The position numbers were made by a program, and so were the translations under genes. A stretch of 64,000 nucleotides of DNA from Flavobacteriaceae bacterium S0862 (GTDB lineage: Bacteria; Bacteroidota; Bacteroidia; Flavobacteriales; Flavobacteriaceae), in NCBI GenBank assembly GCA_023015825.1, contig JALKAW010000001.1, positions 186,001 through 250,000 on the forward strand. Direction: 5' to 3'. Under the pieces are notes generated by a model. That model worked only from the letters and a program-made list of their open reading frames with translations. It ran no database searches and was not told where the DNA came from. This document shows, in pieces, positions 1 to 11,497 of the stretch (its first letter is position 1; every line of letters starts with the position of its first letter).

Positions 1-54
1 AAAGAGGCAACGACTGAGCTAATAAATGATTTGAAAAAATATTTACCAAATTAA
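1..54 (+). CDS. C-terminal end of an unidentified protein (partial)
   Basis: Frame 1 is open from the first base and ends at a TAA at 52-54, giving 17 residues ending in LINDLKKYLPN. The gene starts outside the window. The fragment is too short to assign a family; the Lys/Leu pattern only suggests an amphipathic C-terminal helix. The next gene starts about 50 bp downstream on the same strand with no visible terminator between, so the two may be co-transcribed. Confidence 0.5.
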   Translation, partial: KEATTELINDLKKYLPN

Positions 55-105
55 TTTTTATAAGTTTACCATCAATAAATTAATTCTGAACAAGAAAAAC
101 AAGCA

Positions 106-1125
106 ATGCAATTATTACTTACAGCTAAGTCTTTTCAGCTTACCTTAAAACATTCTTTTACTATTTCCAGATCAACCAGAACTTTTCAAGTTACTGTAAT
201 AGTATCTATTTCCGATGGCGTTACAACAGGTTACGGTGAAGCGATTCCATACCCTTATTACAATATTACACTCGAAAAGATTGAGCAATCTGTTGCAAAG
301 TCTAAATCAATTATAGAAAATGCCTTTGGAATGCATCCTAACGACTTATGGAATTATCTAGAATCAAATCTAAAAGACGATTATTTCACTTTGTGTGCTC
401 TTAACTGTGCCTACTGGGATTATTATGCCAAATCTCAAAACAGGACTACAAGAAGCTATTTTTGCGATGAGAATAAATCTACACCATTAAGCGATTACAC
501 CATTGGTATTGATGCCATAGATGTTATGAAACAGAAAATATTGGACACACCTTGGCCAATCTATAAAATTAAATTAGGAACAGAATATGATGTAGAAATC
601 ATTTCAGAACTAAGGAAAATAACAGATGCCGTTTTTAGAATTGATGCTAATTGTGCTTGGACTGTCGAAGAAACTTTGCAAAATGCCATTCAATTAAAAA
701 CCCTAGGAGTTGAATTTATTGAACAACCTCTTCATGCCGAAGATTGGGAAGGGATGAAGCGCTTGAAAAGATATTGTGTTTTGCCTTTAATAGCAGATGA
801 AAGTTGTCAGCGTTTTGAAGATGTTCAAAAATGTGCTGAAGGATTTCACGGCATTAATATTAAACTCATGAAATGTGGCGGACTTACACCAGCTCTAAAA
901 ATGATAGAGAAAGCACAAGCACTCAAATTAAAAGTAATGGCAGGTTGCATGGCAGAATCTACCGTTGGTATTTCTAATTTAGCACAAATTGCACCACTTT
1001 TAGATTATTTAGATGCAGATGGTGCTATGCTGCTAAAAAATGATACTGCAAAAGGGGTAAATCTGGATTATGGTAAAATTGAATATCCTAATGAAAAAGG
1101 ATCTGGAATTATGCCTTTAGATTAA
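106..1125 (+). CDS. Dipeptide epimerase (L-Ala-D/L-Glu epimerase type, enolase superfamily)
   Basis: The 339-residue protein has the muconate-lactonizing/enolase superfamily layout: an N-terminal capping domain (about 1-115) followed by a TIM-like barrel. Catalytic features are visible: the KxK motif (K154, K156), metal ligands D180 in RIDAN, E206 in EQP and D231 in ADES, and the second catalytic lysine K256 in KLMKCGG. That set is typical of the dipeptide epimerase branch, which interconverts L-Ala-D-Glu and L-Ala-L-Glu during murein peptide recycling in the cytoplasm. Substrate specificity within the branch cannot be read from sequence alone. No other peptidoglycan-recycling gene is visible nearby, although the gene upstream is cut off by the window edge. 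Length is normal for the family. Confidence 0.9.
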   Translation: MQLLLTAKSFQLTLKHSFTISRSTRTFQVTVIVSISDGVTTGYGEAIPYPYYNITLEKIEQSVAKSKSIIENAFGMHPNDLWNYLESNLKDDYFTLCALNCAYWDYYAKSQNRTTRSYFCDENKSTPLSDYTIGIDAIDVMKQKILDTPWPIYKIKLGTEYDVEIISELRKITDAVFRIDANCAWTVEETLQNAIQLKTLGVEFIEQPLHAEDWEGMKRLKRYCVLPLIADESCQRFEDVQKCAEGFHGINIKLMKCGGLTPALKMIEKAQALKLKVMAGCMAESTVGISNLAQIAPLLDYLDADGAMLLKNDTAKGVNLDYGKIEYPNEKGSGIMPLD

Positions 1126-1347
1126 CTAAAATCTTCTAAAATTTCTAGTAAAACTCAAATACAAAAATCAAAAAAATAGTCATAGAGCGACGATTGCATT
1201 TTTTCTTTTTCACAGAAGGTTAAAAAATCATTAAAATCTAATTTAAGATGCTTTTTAGGCGATTTAAGGCACTTTCGGATAATTAACAAATGTTAATAAT
1301 TATATGATAAATGCAATAAAAACCTTAAAAATGGGGTTTAATAATTG

Positions 1348-1393
1348 TATATTTGTATGTATTAGAAATGATACAAATTGTATCATTTTTTTT
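1348..1393 (+). promoter_or_regulatory. Candidate gyrB promoter (-7 box) with a 5' leader hairpin
   Basis: TATATTTG at 1348-1355 matches the Bacteroidota -7 consensus TAnnTTTG; no convincing -33 box is seen. The expected transcription start (about 1362) lies just before an inverted repeat, AATGATAC (1367-1374), loop AAATT, GTATCATT (1380-1387), followed by six T at 1388-1393. The hairpin would sit at the extreme 5' end of the gyrB transcript, about 40 nt before the ATG. It looks like an intrinsic terminator, so it could be an attenuator, or the end of the upstream transcript. The rest of the 309-bp gap (1126-1347) shows no gene and no other structure I can support. Confidence 0.45.
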
Positions 1394-1422
1394 ATGAAAT
1401 AAAACGAAAATTTAACTTATAG

Positions 1423-3384
<1,962 letters not shown>

Positions 3385-3400
3385 TTAAGATAAGTGTTAA

Positions 3401-3430
3401 AAAAAAGCATCCAAATTGGATGCTTTTTTT
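3401..3430 (+). terminator. Intrinsic terminator after gyrB
   Basis: Stem AAGCATCC / GGATGCTT with an AAATT loop is followed by a T run, starting about 20 nt after the gyrB stop codon. The A tract before the stem would allow function in either direction, but the only gene ending here is gyrB. Confidence 0.85.
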
Positions 3431-3506
3431 ATATCTAAACCCTTTAAATTAATCGATAAAGTGTTAATTATTAACGATAAATGGTTATTTTTTGAAATCT
3501 TTTTTT

Positions 3507-3514
3507 TATGTTTG
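3507..3514 (+). promoter_or_regulatory. Candidate -7 box for the DUF6588-like gene
   Basis: TATGTTTG matches TAnnTTTG and lies 22 nt before the chosen ATG at 3536. It supports that start over the longer open frame beginning at 3416, which would begin inside the gyrB terminator. A -33 box at proper spacing is weak. Confidence 0.5.
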
Positions 3515-3535
3515 CTTAACCAAATTTATTGTAAC

Positions 3536-4582
3536 ATGAAAAAGTTAACCTTATTGTTTACGCTATTTTTAGCGATGCATACATCACATTCACAAGAATT
3601 AGAAAGTTTATTGTTGGCATCAGAAGACGCTAGTAAATTAACCGAAGGCTATATTAATCCAGTTATGAAAGGATTAATGTATAGTATGAATGGTGGTTGG
3701 GCAACAACCGGAAAAGTACATAAAACTTTAGGTTTTGATTTAACCATAAGTGCAAACGCTTCGTATGTACCTGATGCAGATAAGTTATTTGCATTTATAC
3801 CAAGTGACTATAATTATTTAACATTACCAAATGGAGAAACTTCCTTGCCAACAGTTATGAGTGATAATGATTACGAAACAACTGTGGATGTTGAAATTGA
3901 TAATGGAGATGGAACATATAATGTAGCTAGTTTTGAAATGCCAGGAGGAATTACCAAAGATTTGCCAATGAATGCTGTTCCTGCTCCTATGGTACAACTT
4001 GGTGTTGGACTACCTTTTAAAACAGATATTAAACTACGCTATGTGCCAAAACTTAACTTTGATGATTCAGTTGAAGCTAATCTAATAGGTTTAGGATTGC
4101 AACATGACTTAACACAGTATCTTGGTCCAATAGATAAACTTCCTTTAAGTGTTTCTATCCTCGGAGCATTTACTAATATGGATGTAACTTATAATATTGA
4201 AGATGATGATCCATCAGACGAGGTTACAGTCGCTAATGGTGAGGCTGCTTTCGAGATGAAAACATGGACTGTCCAAGCTATTGGTTCACTAGATTTTAAA
4301 ATTATTACGCTTTATGGAAGTGTTGGATATAATGGTGGAAAATCATCAATAAAAATTAATGGAACTTACGATTTAGAATACGATATAGAAGATGGTGGTG
4401 GAACAGTTATTGGTACTGCAAGTGACTCAGTAACCGATCCTATTGATTTAAATTTTGAATCTACAGGAGTTAGAGGAACATTAGGAGCAAGATTAAACTT
4501 GGCTTTTTTCAAGATTTTTGCAGATTATACCCTACAGGAATATAATACTTTATCAGCAGGTATCGCATTTAGTTTTAGATAA
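3536..4582 (+). CDS. DUF6588-like predicted outer-membrane beta-barrel protein
   Basis: The 348-residue protein begins with a clear signal peptide (MKKLTLLFTLFLAMHTSHSQ, cleavage after about residue 20). The following segment, with EDASKLTEGYINPVMKG, is characteristic of the DUF6588 family of Bacteroidota outer-membrane proteins. Alternating hydrophobic strands and a terminal strand ending in Phe-Arg (AGIAFSFR) fit a small beta-barrel. Function is unknown. The frame stays open upstream to 3416, but that extension lacks a signal peptide at its N-terminus and overlaps the gyrB terminator, so the ATG at 3536 is preferred. The gene has its own promoter and terminator and is probably transcribed alone. 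Confidence 0.75.
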   Translation: MKKLTLLFTLFLAMHTSHSQELESLLLASEDASKLTEGYINPVMKGLMYSMNGGWATTGKVHKTLGFDLTISANASYVPDADKLFAFIPSDYNYLTLPNGETSLPTVMSDNDYETTVDVEIDNGDGTYNVASFEMPGGITKDLPMNAVPAPMVQLGVGLPFKTDIKLRYVPKLNFDDSVEANLIGLGLQHDLTQYLGPIDKLPLSVSILGAFTNMDVTYNIEDDDPSDEVTVANGEAAFEMKTWTVQAIGSLDFKIITLYGSVGYNGGKSSIKINGTYDLEYDIEDGGGTVIGTASDSVTDPIDLNFESTGVRGTLGARLNLAFFKIFADYTLQEYNTLSAGIAFSFR

Positions 4583-4605
4583 TTAAATTAGTTAGTTAAA
4601 ATGAG

Positions 4606-4638
4606 AAAGCATCAGATATTTATCTGATGCTTTTTTTA
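4606..4638 (+). terminator. Intrinsic terminator after the DUF6588-like gene
   Basis: Near-perfect hairpin AAAGCATCAGATA / TATCTGATGCTTT separated by two bases and followed by T residues, 23 nt after the stop codon. Confidence 0.85.
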
Positions 4639-4657
4639 TTTACGCCATATTTATTCG

Positions 4658-4665
4658 TAATTTTG
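4658..4665 (+). promoter_or_regulatory. Candidate mdh promoter (-7 box)
   Basis: TAATTTTG matches TAnnTTTG, 48 nt upstream of the mdh ATG and just after the preceding terminator. The -33 region is T-rich but lacks a clear TTG. Confidence 0.5.
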
Positions 4666-4712
4666 CAGTCTTAAAAAACAACACAATACAAACCTTAAAT
4701 TAGAAAAAACAA

Positions 4713-5639
4713 ATGAAAGTAACAGTAGTAGGAGCAGGAGCTGTAGGAGCAAGTTGTGCAGAGTATATTGCATTTAAAAATTTTGCTTCAGAAGTCGTTT
4801 TATTAGATATTAAAGAAGGGTATGCCGAAGGAAAAGCAATGGATTTAATGCAATGTGCTTCGTTAAATGGATTCGACACAAAAATAACTGGTACAACTGG
4901 AGATTACTCTAAAACAGCAAATAGTGATATTTGTGTTATTACTTCTGGTATTCCACGTAAACCAGGAATGACAAGAGAAGAATTAATTGGCATTAACGCT
5001 GGTATAGTTAAAGCAGTAGCTTCTAGCTTGATTGAGCATTCTCCAAACACTATTCTTATTGTTGTTAGTAACCCTATGGATACCATGACGTATCTAGCTC
5101 ATAAAGCAACTGGGTTACCAAAAAATAGAATTATTGGAATGGGAGGCGCATTAGACTCTGCTCGTTTCAAGTATAGACTAGCCGAAGCTTTAGGCGCACC
5201 TATTAGTGATGTAGATGGCATGGTAATTGGAGGTCATAGTGATAAAGGAATGGTCCCGTTAACAAGTCATGCAACAAGAAACAGTATAAAAGTTACTGAA
5301 TTTTTAACAGCTGAACGTTTAGATCAGGTAAAAGAAGATACTAAGGTTGGAGGAGCAACATTAACTAAGTTGCTAGGCACTTCTGCTTGGTACGCACCTG
5401 GAGCTGCAGTTTCTGGATTGGTTCAAGCTATTGCTTGTGATCAACAAAAAATGTTTCCATGCTCGACATTGTTAGAGGGTGAATATGGTTTGAATGATTT
5501 ATGTATTGGTGTTCCAGTAATTTTAGGAAAAAATGGCATCGAAAAAATCGTTGAAATAAACTTAAGCGATGCAGAGAAAGCGCACATGCAAGAAAGTGCA
5601 GAAGGCGTTAAAAAAACTAACGGTTTGTTAGAATTATAA
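4713..5639 (+). CDS. mdh: Malate dehydrogenase (LDH-like type)
   Basis: This 308-residue NAD-dependent enzyme of the TCA cycle interconverts malate and oxaloacetate. The N-terminal Rossmann motif GAGAVG is at 7-12 and D32 at the end of the second strand favours NAD over NADP. Substrate-binding R82 and R88 (in IPRKPGMTR), N120, R151 and the catalytic H175 in GGHSD are all present. Arg at the position after IP (R82), where lactate dehydrogenases have Gln, supports malate over lactate. The protein belongs to the short LDH-like MDH group also seen in Chloroflexus. It is followed 17 bp later by a secreted protein gene, likely in the same transcript. Confidence 0.95.
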   Translation: MKVTVVGAGAVGASCAEYIAFKNFASEVVLLDIKEGYAEGKAMDLMQCASLNGFDTKITGTTGDYSKTANSDICVITSGIPRKPGMTREELIGINAGIVKAVASSLIEHSPNTILIVVSNPMDTMTYLAHKATGLPKNRIIGMGGALDSARFKYRLAEALGAPISDVDGMVIGGHSDKGMVPLTSHATRNSIKVTEFLTAERLDQVKEDTKVGGATLTKLLGTSAWYAPGAAVSGLVQAIACDQQKMFPCSTLLEGEYGLNDLCIGVPVILGKNGIEKIVEINLSDAEKAHMQESAEGVKKTNGLLEL

Positions 5640-5656
5640 ATTTATAAACAAAAAAC

Positions 5657-6316
5657 ATGAAAAAATTATTAGTATTACTGCTTGCCGTATTTAGTTTAAG
5701 CACTTTCGCTCAAGAAAAAATTTCAGAAGGCGTAATTACGATGAAACAAACAATATCTAGTGATGATGCAACTGTGCAAGCCCAGTTAGATATGATTGGA
5801 CAAATGACATCTACTACGTATTTCAAAAAAGGAAAGTCAAGAGCAGAAGTTTCTAATCAAATGTCTGGAGATATTACAGTAATTATAAATCAGGTTAGTG
5901 AAGAAATGTTGATGCTTATGGATGGTCCAATGGGAAAAGTATATGGCAAAAAAAGCACAAACCTTACTGAAGAGCAGCTAGAAAAAGTAACTGTTACTGA
6001 ATCTGATGAAACAAAGACTATTTTAGGGTACGAATGTAAGCGTTACGATTTGGTTGTTAAAGACCAAGGGGTAGAGTCTATAATTAAGTTTTTTATGACT
6101 GATGCTATTGAAGTCCCTACACAACAAACGGCATTATATGGTGGAAAATTAAAAGGAATGCCAATGTATATGGAAATGGAAATGAATCAAATGGGAATGG
6201 CTATGACAATGAAATTTGAAGTTACTGAGGTTAGAAAAGAAAGTGTAGATGATTCTAAATTCGATATGACAATTCCAGAAGGATATAAAGAAAATAATAT
6301 GATTTTAGGAAACTAA
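5657..6316 (+). CDS. Secreted DUF4412-like protein
   Basis: The 219-residue protein has a signal peptide (MKKLLVLLLAVFSLSTFAQ) and a body rich in Met and beta-strand pattern. The segment ILGYECKRYDLV followed by a Met-rich strand region is the pattern of the DUF4412 family, periplasmic or outer-membrane-associated proteins of unknown function common in Bacteroidota. It lies 17 bp after mdh and shares the terminator at 6336, so it is probably co-transcribed, though the functional reason is not evident. A clustered Met-rich segment (MPMYMEMEMNQMGMAMTMKF, about 176-195) is notable and could relate to metal binding or oxidation sensitivity, which is only inference. Confidence 0.75.
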   Translation: MKKLLVLLLAVFSLSTFAQEKISEGVITMKQTISSDDATVQAQLDMIGQMTSTTYFKKGKSRAEVSNQMSGDITVIINQVSEEMLMLMDGPMGKVYGKKSTNLTEEQLEKVTVTESDETKTILGYECKRYDLVVKDQGVESIIKFFMTDAIEVPTQQTALYGGKLKGMPMYMEMEMNQMGMAMTMKFEVTEVRKESVDDSKFDMTIPEGYKENNMILGN

Positions 6317-6335
6317 TCATTGAAATGGATAAACA

Positions 6336-6365
6336 AAAAAACCAGCCGATTGGCTGGTTTTTTTG
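6336..6365. terminator. Bidirectional intrinsic terminator between DUF4412 gene and fhs
   Basis: Stem AACCAGCC / GGCTGGTT with a GATT loop has an A tract before it and a T tract after it. It sits between two convergent genes (stop codons at about 6316 and 6383) and can end both transcripts. Confidence 0.85.
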
Positions 6366-6382
6366 TTTGATTATTTAAGTTT

Positions 6383-8059
6383 TTAAGATAATCCTGAAAT
6401 TACGCCATCTTTATCAATAGACATGCCTTCGGATGCTGGAACAGCAGGAAGTCCAGGCATTCGCATCATTTTTCCTAAAATAGGAATAATAAATTGAGCG
6501 CCAGCTGCAATTTCAATTTCACGAACGGTTACTTTAAAACCAGTTGGTCTTCCAATAAGTTTATCGTCATCTGAGAATGATTTTTGTGTTTTTGCCATAC
6601 ATATAGCAAAATCATTAAAACCAAGGTTGTTAATTCGCCTTAGGTTTAATTCGGCCTTTTTATCATAAATCACACCATCTGCACCATAAATTTCTCTAGC
6701 GATTGTTTCAATTTTTTCTTTTACAGGGCTTTTCCAATCATAAAGCGGTTTATATTGAGTTGCCTTGTTTTCAACTACATTAACAACTGCATTTGCTAGG
6801 TCCTTTGTACCTTCGCCTCCTTTTGCCCAACCTTCAGATAAAACAGCTTGAACACCTAAACTTTCGCAAGCAGTTTTTATAAAATTAATTTCTTCTTCAG
6901 AATCAGAAACAAACGCATTGATAGCTACAACAGGCTCAATATTGTATTTTCTAATGTTTTCAATATGTTTTTCTAGGTTTTTAAATCCATCTTTTACAGC
7001 ATCTAAATTAGGTGTATTGTAATCTTCTTTTTGAACACCTCCATGATGACGCAATGCTCTAACAGTAGCAACTAATACGACACATTTTGGATTTAATCCT
7101 GCGTAAGCCGATTTAATATTTAAGAATTTTTCAGCACCTAAATCTGCACCAAAACCAGCTTCGGTAACCACATAGTTAGATAAAGAAAGTCCCATTTTGG
7201 TTGCAATAATGGTATTTGTTCCTTGAGCAATATTTGCAAAAGGACCACCATGTATAATAGCAGGATTTTCTTCTAAGGTTTGTACTAAGTTAGGTTTAAC
7301 AGCATCTTTTAATAAAATAGCCATTGCATCTTCAGCCTTCAAATCTCTTGCGAAAATGGGTTTTCTATCAAAAGTGAAACCAATAAATATGTTACCAAGT
7401 CGTTTCTTTAAATCTTCAAAATCTGTCGCCATGCATAAAATTGCCATTACTTCGGAAGCTGGAGTAATGTTAAAGCCATCCTCACGAGGAATACCATTTG
7501 CAGTACCACCAAGACCAATGGTTATTTGGCGTAATGCACGATCGTTCATATCGATAACACGTTTCCATAAAATAGTACGAGGGTCGATATTTAAGTTTCG
7601 CGTTTTACTTTGTATGTTATTATCAATTAATGCCGATAATAAATTATTTGCTTTTTCAACAGCATTAAAGTCTCCAGTAAAGTGTAGGTTGATATCCTCC
7701 ATTGGCACTACTTGTGAGTAGCCACCACCAGCAGCACCACCTTTAATTCCAAAAACGGGACCAAGTGAAGGTTCACGCAAAACGACTGTCGCTTGCTTTC
7801 CTACTTTATTAAGTCCTTCGGTTAGTCCAATAGAAACTGTTGTTTTTCCTTCTCCTGCAGGAGTTGGTGTAATGGCAGTTACAAGTACTAAATTATTGTC
7901 CTTTATCTTGTTTTCATCAATAAGATTTAAGGGTAGTTTGGCCTTGTATTTACCATATAATTCTAAATCATCTTCAGAAATATGTAATTTTTTCGCAATG
8001 TTTTTAATGTGAGTAATGTCGTTTGCTTGAGCGATTTCAATATCTGTTAAATGCGCCAT
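6383..8059 (-). CDS. fhs: Formate--tetrahydrofolate ligase
   Basis: The 558-residue enzyme uses ATP to join formate to tetrahydrofolate, giving 10-formyl-THF for purine and fMet-tRNA synthesis. The nucleotide-binding loop TPAGEGKTT is at 66-74, and the family pattern around [18 protein letters not shown] follows. Length is normal for the bacterial single-domain enzyme. The ATG at 8059 is the only reasonable start. The upstream 285 bp is shared divergently with secDF; I could not find a convincing minus-strand -7 box there. Confidence 0.96.
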   Translation of the reverse strand: MAHLTDIEIAQANDITHIKNIAKKLHISEDDLELYGKYKAKLPLNLIDENKIKDNNLVLVTAITPTPAGEGKTTVSIGLTEGLNKVGKQATVVLREPSLGPVFGIKGGAAGGGYSQVVPMEDINLHFTGDFNAVEKANNLLSALIDNNIQSKTRNLNIDPRTILWKRVIDMNDRALRQITIGLGGTANGIPREDGFNITPASEVMAILCMATDFEDLKKRLGNIFIGFTFDRKPIFARDLKAEDAMAILLKDAVKPNLVQTLEENPAIIHGGPFANIAQGTNTIIATKMGLSLSNYVVTEAGFGADLGAEKFLNIKSAYAGLNPKCVVLVATVRALRHHGGVQKEDYNTPNLDAVKDGFKNLEKHIENIRKYNIEPVVAINAFVSDSEEEINFIKTACESLGVQAVLSEGWAKGGEGTKDLANAVVNVVENKATQYKPLYDWKSPVKEKIETIAREIYGADGVIYDKKAELNLRRINNLGFNDFAICMAKTQKSFSDDDKLIGRPTGFKVTVREIEIAAGAQFIIPILGKMMRMPGLPAVPASEGMSIDKDGVISGLS

Positions 8060-8275
8060 AGGTTGTTGGTTTAATTTTTAAGAGGTTCAATGTAATTAAT
8101 TTATAACTAATAATCATTAGTAAGCTCAGATTTTACAGGGTAAAAACTAAGTGACCATAAAAATAGTTAAAATGATAAATAATTTCGGTTAGATTAATAG
8201 AATTTTAATTTCGTCGAACATATATTTCTTTCCGTCGGTAACATTCTATTTTTTTGTATAAATATGTCAATTCTA

Positions 8276-8306
8276 TTGCCAAATCTTTAGGTAAATCATA
8301 TATTTG
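8276..8306 (+). promoter_or_regulatory. secDF promoter
   Basis: TTG at 8276-8278 (in CTATTG) and TATATTTG at 8299-8306 are separated by 20 nt, a good fit to the Bacteroidota -33/-7 arrangement. The start codon lies 39 nt further on. Confidence 0.65.
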
Positions 8307-8344
8307 CTCGTTTTTAAAATAAGAATAGATTAAATTAATATATA

Positions 8345-11300
8345 ATGCAGAATAAAGGATTAGTAAAGTTGTTTGCACTTTTATTTGGATTGGTAAGTAT
8401 TTACCAGTTGTCTTTTACATTTAAAGCAAATCAAATTGAAAGCAATGCAAAGGAAGCAGCAATAGCTAAAATTGCTGACACAGAGATAGATTATGTCGAT
8501 AAGCGAAGTGCAGAAGAAGCTCGTTATTTAGATTCTCTTTTGACTTATAAAGTTGCAACAGACAAAGTTGATGCTAATGGTCAAATTTTAAGCGAGAATA
8601 TTAAAGTATTTAATATTGGTATTGCAGATTATGACTATACAGAGGTTAAAGAGAAATCTATGAATCTTGGTCTTGACCTTAAAGGAGGTATTAGTGTTAT
8701 TCTTCAAATTCAAGTTGATGATATTTTAAAAGGATTAGCAAATAATAGTAATGACCCTGTTTTCAATAAGGCTTTAGCTGATGCTGAAGAGTTACAAAAA
8801 GATAGCCAGAACACATATTTAGAAGATTTCTTCGTAGCATTTGATGCTATTAAAGGTGATACAAAATTAGCATCTCCTGATATTTTTGCTAATCGTGATT
8901 TAAGTGATGAAATCACTTTTAACATGACTGATGATGAGGTGAAGTCTATTTTAAGAACTAAGGTTGATGAATCAATCGTTTCTGCATTTGAAGTATTACG
9001 TAAGCGTATTGACCAATTTGGAGTTACTCAACCAAACATTCAACGTTTAGGAAATTCTGGTCGTATATTGGTAGAATTACCTGGTGTTAAAGATAAAGAG
9101 CGTGCTACAGAGTTAATAACTACAACAGCACAATTAGAATTTTGGGATGTTTATAAAGCCGAAGAATTAGGAGCTTTTTTAAATCAGGCTAATGAAGTTT
9201 TAAAGGGATTGGTTGATACAAAACCTGAAGTTGATGAAACTGAACCACAAGATGAACAAGATAGCACAATTGACGATTTACTAGGTGACACTTCAACAGA
9301 CTCTACTGATGTAGCTACTTTAGGACCACTATTTGATTTGATTAGAGTGCCTGGACAAACAGGACAACCTATGTTGGCTATGTTTGAATCAAAAGACAAA
9401 GAAACAGTATTGGGTTATTTAAACAGACCTGAGATAAGAAGCTTATTACCAGCAGAACAGCGTTATGCTGAATTTGTTTGGGGAAAACAAACAAAAGATA
9501 ACCCACTTGTTGAGCTTTATGCGTTAAAAGGAAATAGAGAAAACACACCAGAATTAAGTGGAGGAGTTGTAGTTGATGCACGTAATCAATTTGGACCTAC
9601 TGGAGAATCAGAAGTGTCTATGCAGATGAATGCTAGAGGAGCTAAAATTTGGGAGGAAATGACAGGGAGAGCTTATGCGCAACAAAGTCAAATAGCCATT
9701 GTTTTAGATGATATTGTATATTCTGCACCAGGAGTTACAACAGGACCTATATCTGGAGGAAATTCATCTATCTCTGGTAACTTTACATTAAACGAAGCAA
9801 TAGATTTAGCAAACGTATTAAGAGCAGGTAAATTACCAGCTTCTGCTGAGATTGTACAAGCAGAAGTAGTTGGCCCATCATTAGGTCAAGAAGCTATTGA
9901 TAGTGGAATGAAGTCTTTTATGATTGCTCTGTCATTAGTATTAGTATGGATGATTTTCTACTATGGTAAATCAGGCATATTCTCAGATATTGCCTTATTA
10001 TTAAACATTGTATTAATCTTTGGTATTTTAGCAGGTTTAGGAGCTGTATTAACGCTTCCAGGAATCGCAGGTATTGTATTAACAATTGGTATTGCGGTAG
10101 ATGCGAACGTACTTATTTACGAACGTGTCCGTGAAGAGATAGCTAAAGGTAAAGGACAAAAAGAAGCAATTAAAGACGGATTTAGCAATGCATTATCGTC
10201 AATTTTAGATGCCAACATTACAACAGGTTTAACAGCTTTAATCTTATTTGTATTTGGTACAGGTCCAATTAAAGGATTTGCAACGACTTTATTAATAGGT
10301 ATTGTAACGTCGTTGTTTACTGCTATATTTATTACAAGATTACTTATTGATTGGTACGTAAATAAAGGAGGAAAACTAGATTTCTCTACATCACTCACTA
10401 AAGGATTATTCAGAAATATTAATGTTGGATGGTTAAAAAAGCGCAAGATTGCTTATGTCTTTTCAGCAGTTATCATACTTGGAGGCTTAGCCTCTTTATT
10501 TACTACAGGATTAGATGAGGGTATTGATTTTGTTGGTGGAAGAACATATACCGTTCGTTTTGCACAAGATGTAAATGTTGAAGAAGTTAAAGGAGCTGTA
10601 GTAGCTACTTTTGGTAGTGCTGAGGTTAAAACTATTGGTAGTGCTAACCAGTTGAAGATATCTACTAAATACAAAATTAATGAAAACTCAACAGAGGTAG
10701 ATGAAGAAGTTCAAAGTAAGCTTTACCAATCGTTAGGAACATTCTTACCTAACGGATTAAGCTATGACGAATTTAATGATAGCGATAATAGTGTTGGAGT
10801 CATGTATTCTGGGAAAGTAAGCCCAACAATTGCCGATGATATTAAAAAATCATCTATTTGGGCAATTTTAGGGTCGTTAATAGTCGTATTCTTGTATATC
10901 TTATTACGATTCAAAAAATGGCAATTCTCATTAGGTGCTGTTGCTGCGGTTTTCCATGATGTATTAATTGTATTGGGTGTATTCTCTATTACATGGAGGT
11001 TTATGCCATTTAGCATGGAAATTGACCAAGCATTTATAGCAGCAATCTTAACAGTAATTGGTTACTCACTTAATGATACGGTGGTAGTGTTTGATAGAAT
11101 TAGAGAATTCTTAAATGAACATACAAGTTGGGAATTTGATAAAACAGTGAATACTGCTTTAAACAGTACATTAAGTAGAACATTAAATACCTCTTTAACA
11201 ACTTTGGTGGTGTTATTGGCGATGTTTATTTTTGGAGCTGATTCACTTAGAGGATTATTATTTGCCTTAATTGTTGGTGTGATAGTAGGTACTTATTCAT

Positions 11301-11365
11301 CGGTGTTTATTGCAACTCCAGTAATGCGTGATACAATAAATAAATTAGATAAAAAGAAGAAGTAG
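8345..11365 (+). CDS. secDF: SecDF protein-export fusion protein
   Basis: The 1006-residue inner-membrane protein fuses SecD and SecF, which use the proton gradient to help SecYEG complete export. A first membrane segment lies at about 8-25, followed by a long periplasmic part containing the D1 motif LDLKGG (D111). After the periplasmic P1 region comes a SecD membrane bundle (about 520-680), then a short SecF periplasmic domain with EGIDFVGGRTY and a second membrane bundle ending near 1000 with a basic tail. The acidic stretch around residues 296-325 (rich in Asp, Glu, Thr and Ser) is an insertion in the periplasmic domain. The fused form is normal for Bacteroidota. Monocistronic, with promoter at 8276 and terminator at 11389. 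Confidence 0.96.
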   Translation: MQNKGLVKLFALLFGLVSIYQLSFTFKANQIESNAKEAAIAKIADTEIDYVDKRSAEEARYLDSLLTYKVATDKVDANGQILSENIKVFNIGIADYDYTEVKEKSMNLGLDLKGGISVILQIQVDDILKGLANNSNDPVFNKALADAEELQKDSQNTYLEDFFVAFDAIKGDTKLASPDIFANRDLSDEITFNMTDDEVKSILRTKVDESIVSAFEVLRKRIDQFGVTQPNIQRLGNSGRILVELPGVKDKERATELITTTAQLEFWDVYKAEELGAFLNQANEVLKGLVDTKPEVDETEPQDEQDSTIDDLLGDTSTDSTDVATLGPLFDLIRVPGQTGQPMLAMFESKDKETVLGYLNRPEIRSLLPAEQRYAEFVWGKQTKDNPLVELYALKGNRENTPELSGGVVVDARNQFGPTGESEVSMQMNARGAKIWEEMTGRAYAQQSQIAIVLDDIVYSAPGVTTGPISGGNSSISGNFTLNEAIDLANVLRAGKLPASAEIVQAEVVGPSLGQEAIDSGMKSFMIALSLVLVWMIFYYGKSGIFSDIALLLNIVLIFGILAGLGAVLTLPGIAGIVLTIGIAVDANVLIYERVREEIAKGKGQKEAIKDGFSNALSSILDANITTGLTALILFVFGTGPIKGFATTLLIGIVTSLFTAIFITRLLIDWYVNKGGKLDFSTSLTKGLFRNINVGWLKKRKIAYVFSAVIILGGLASLFTTGLDEGIDFVGGRTYTVRFAQDVNVEEVKGAVVATFGSAEVKTIGSANQLKISTKYKINENSTEVDEEVQSKLYQSLGTFLPNGLSYDEFNDSDNSVGVMYSGKVSPTIADDIKKSSIWAILGSLIVVFLYILLRFKKWQFSLGAVAAVFHDVLIVLGVFSITWRFMPFSMEIDQAFIAAILTVIGYSLNDTVVVFDRIREFLNEHTSWEFDKTVNTALNSTLSRTLNTSLTTLVVLLAMFIFGADSLRGLLFALIVGVIVGTYSSVFIATPVMRDTINKLDKKKK

Positions 11366-11388
11366 ATTCTTTTAGTTATATAATAATG

Positions 11389-11415
11389 AAAGCCTTTCTT
11401 TTTAGAAAGGCTTTT
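11389..11415 (+). terminator. Intrinsic terminator after secDF
   Basis: Perfect 11-bp stem AAAGCCTTTCT / AGAAAGGCTTT with a TTTT loop, 24 nt after the secDF stop. Confidence 0.8.
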
Positions 11416-11497
11416 GTTGTTGTTACATCCTTTTTTAAAATTGATTTTCTGTGAATGTTATTGCGTGTTTTGCTCTAAATTTGTAGTTAGAATATAG

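Noticed and set aside
3416-3535. Longer start for the DUF6588-like protein
   Set aside because: It would begin inside the gyrB terminator and place a second hydrophobic stretch before the true signal peptide.
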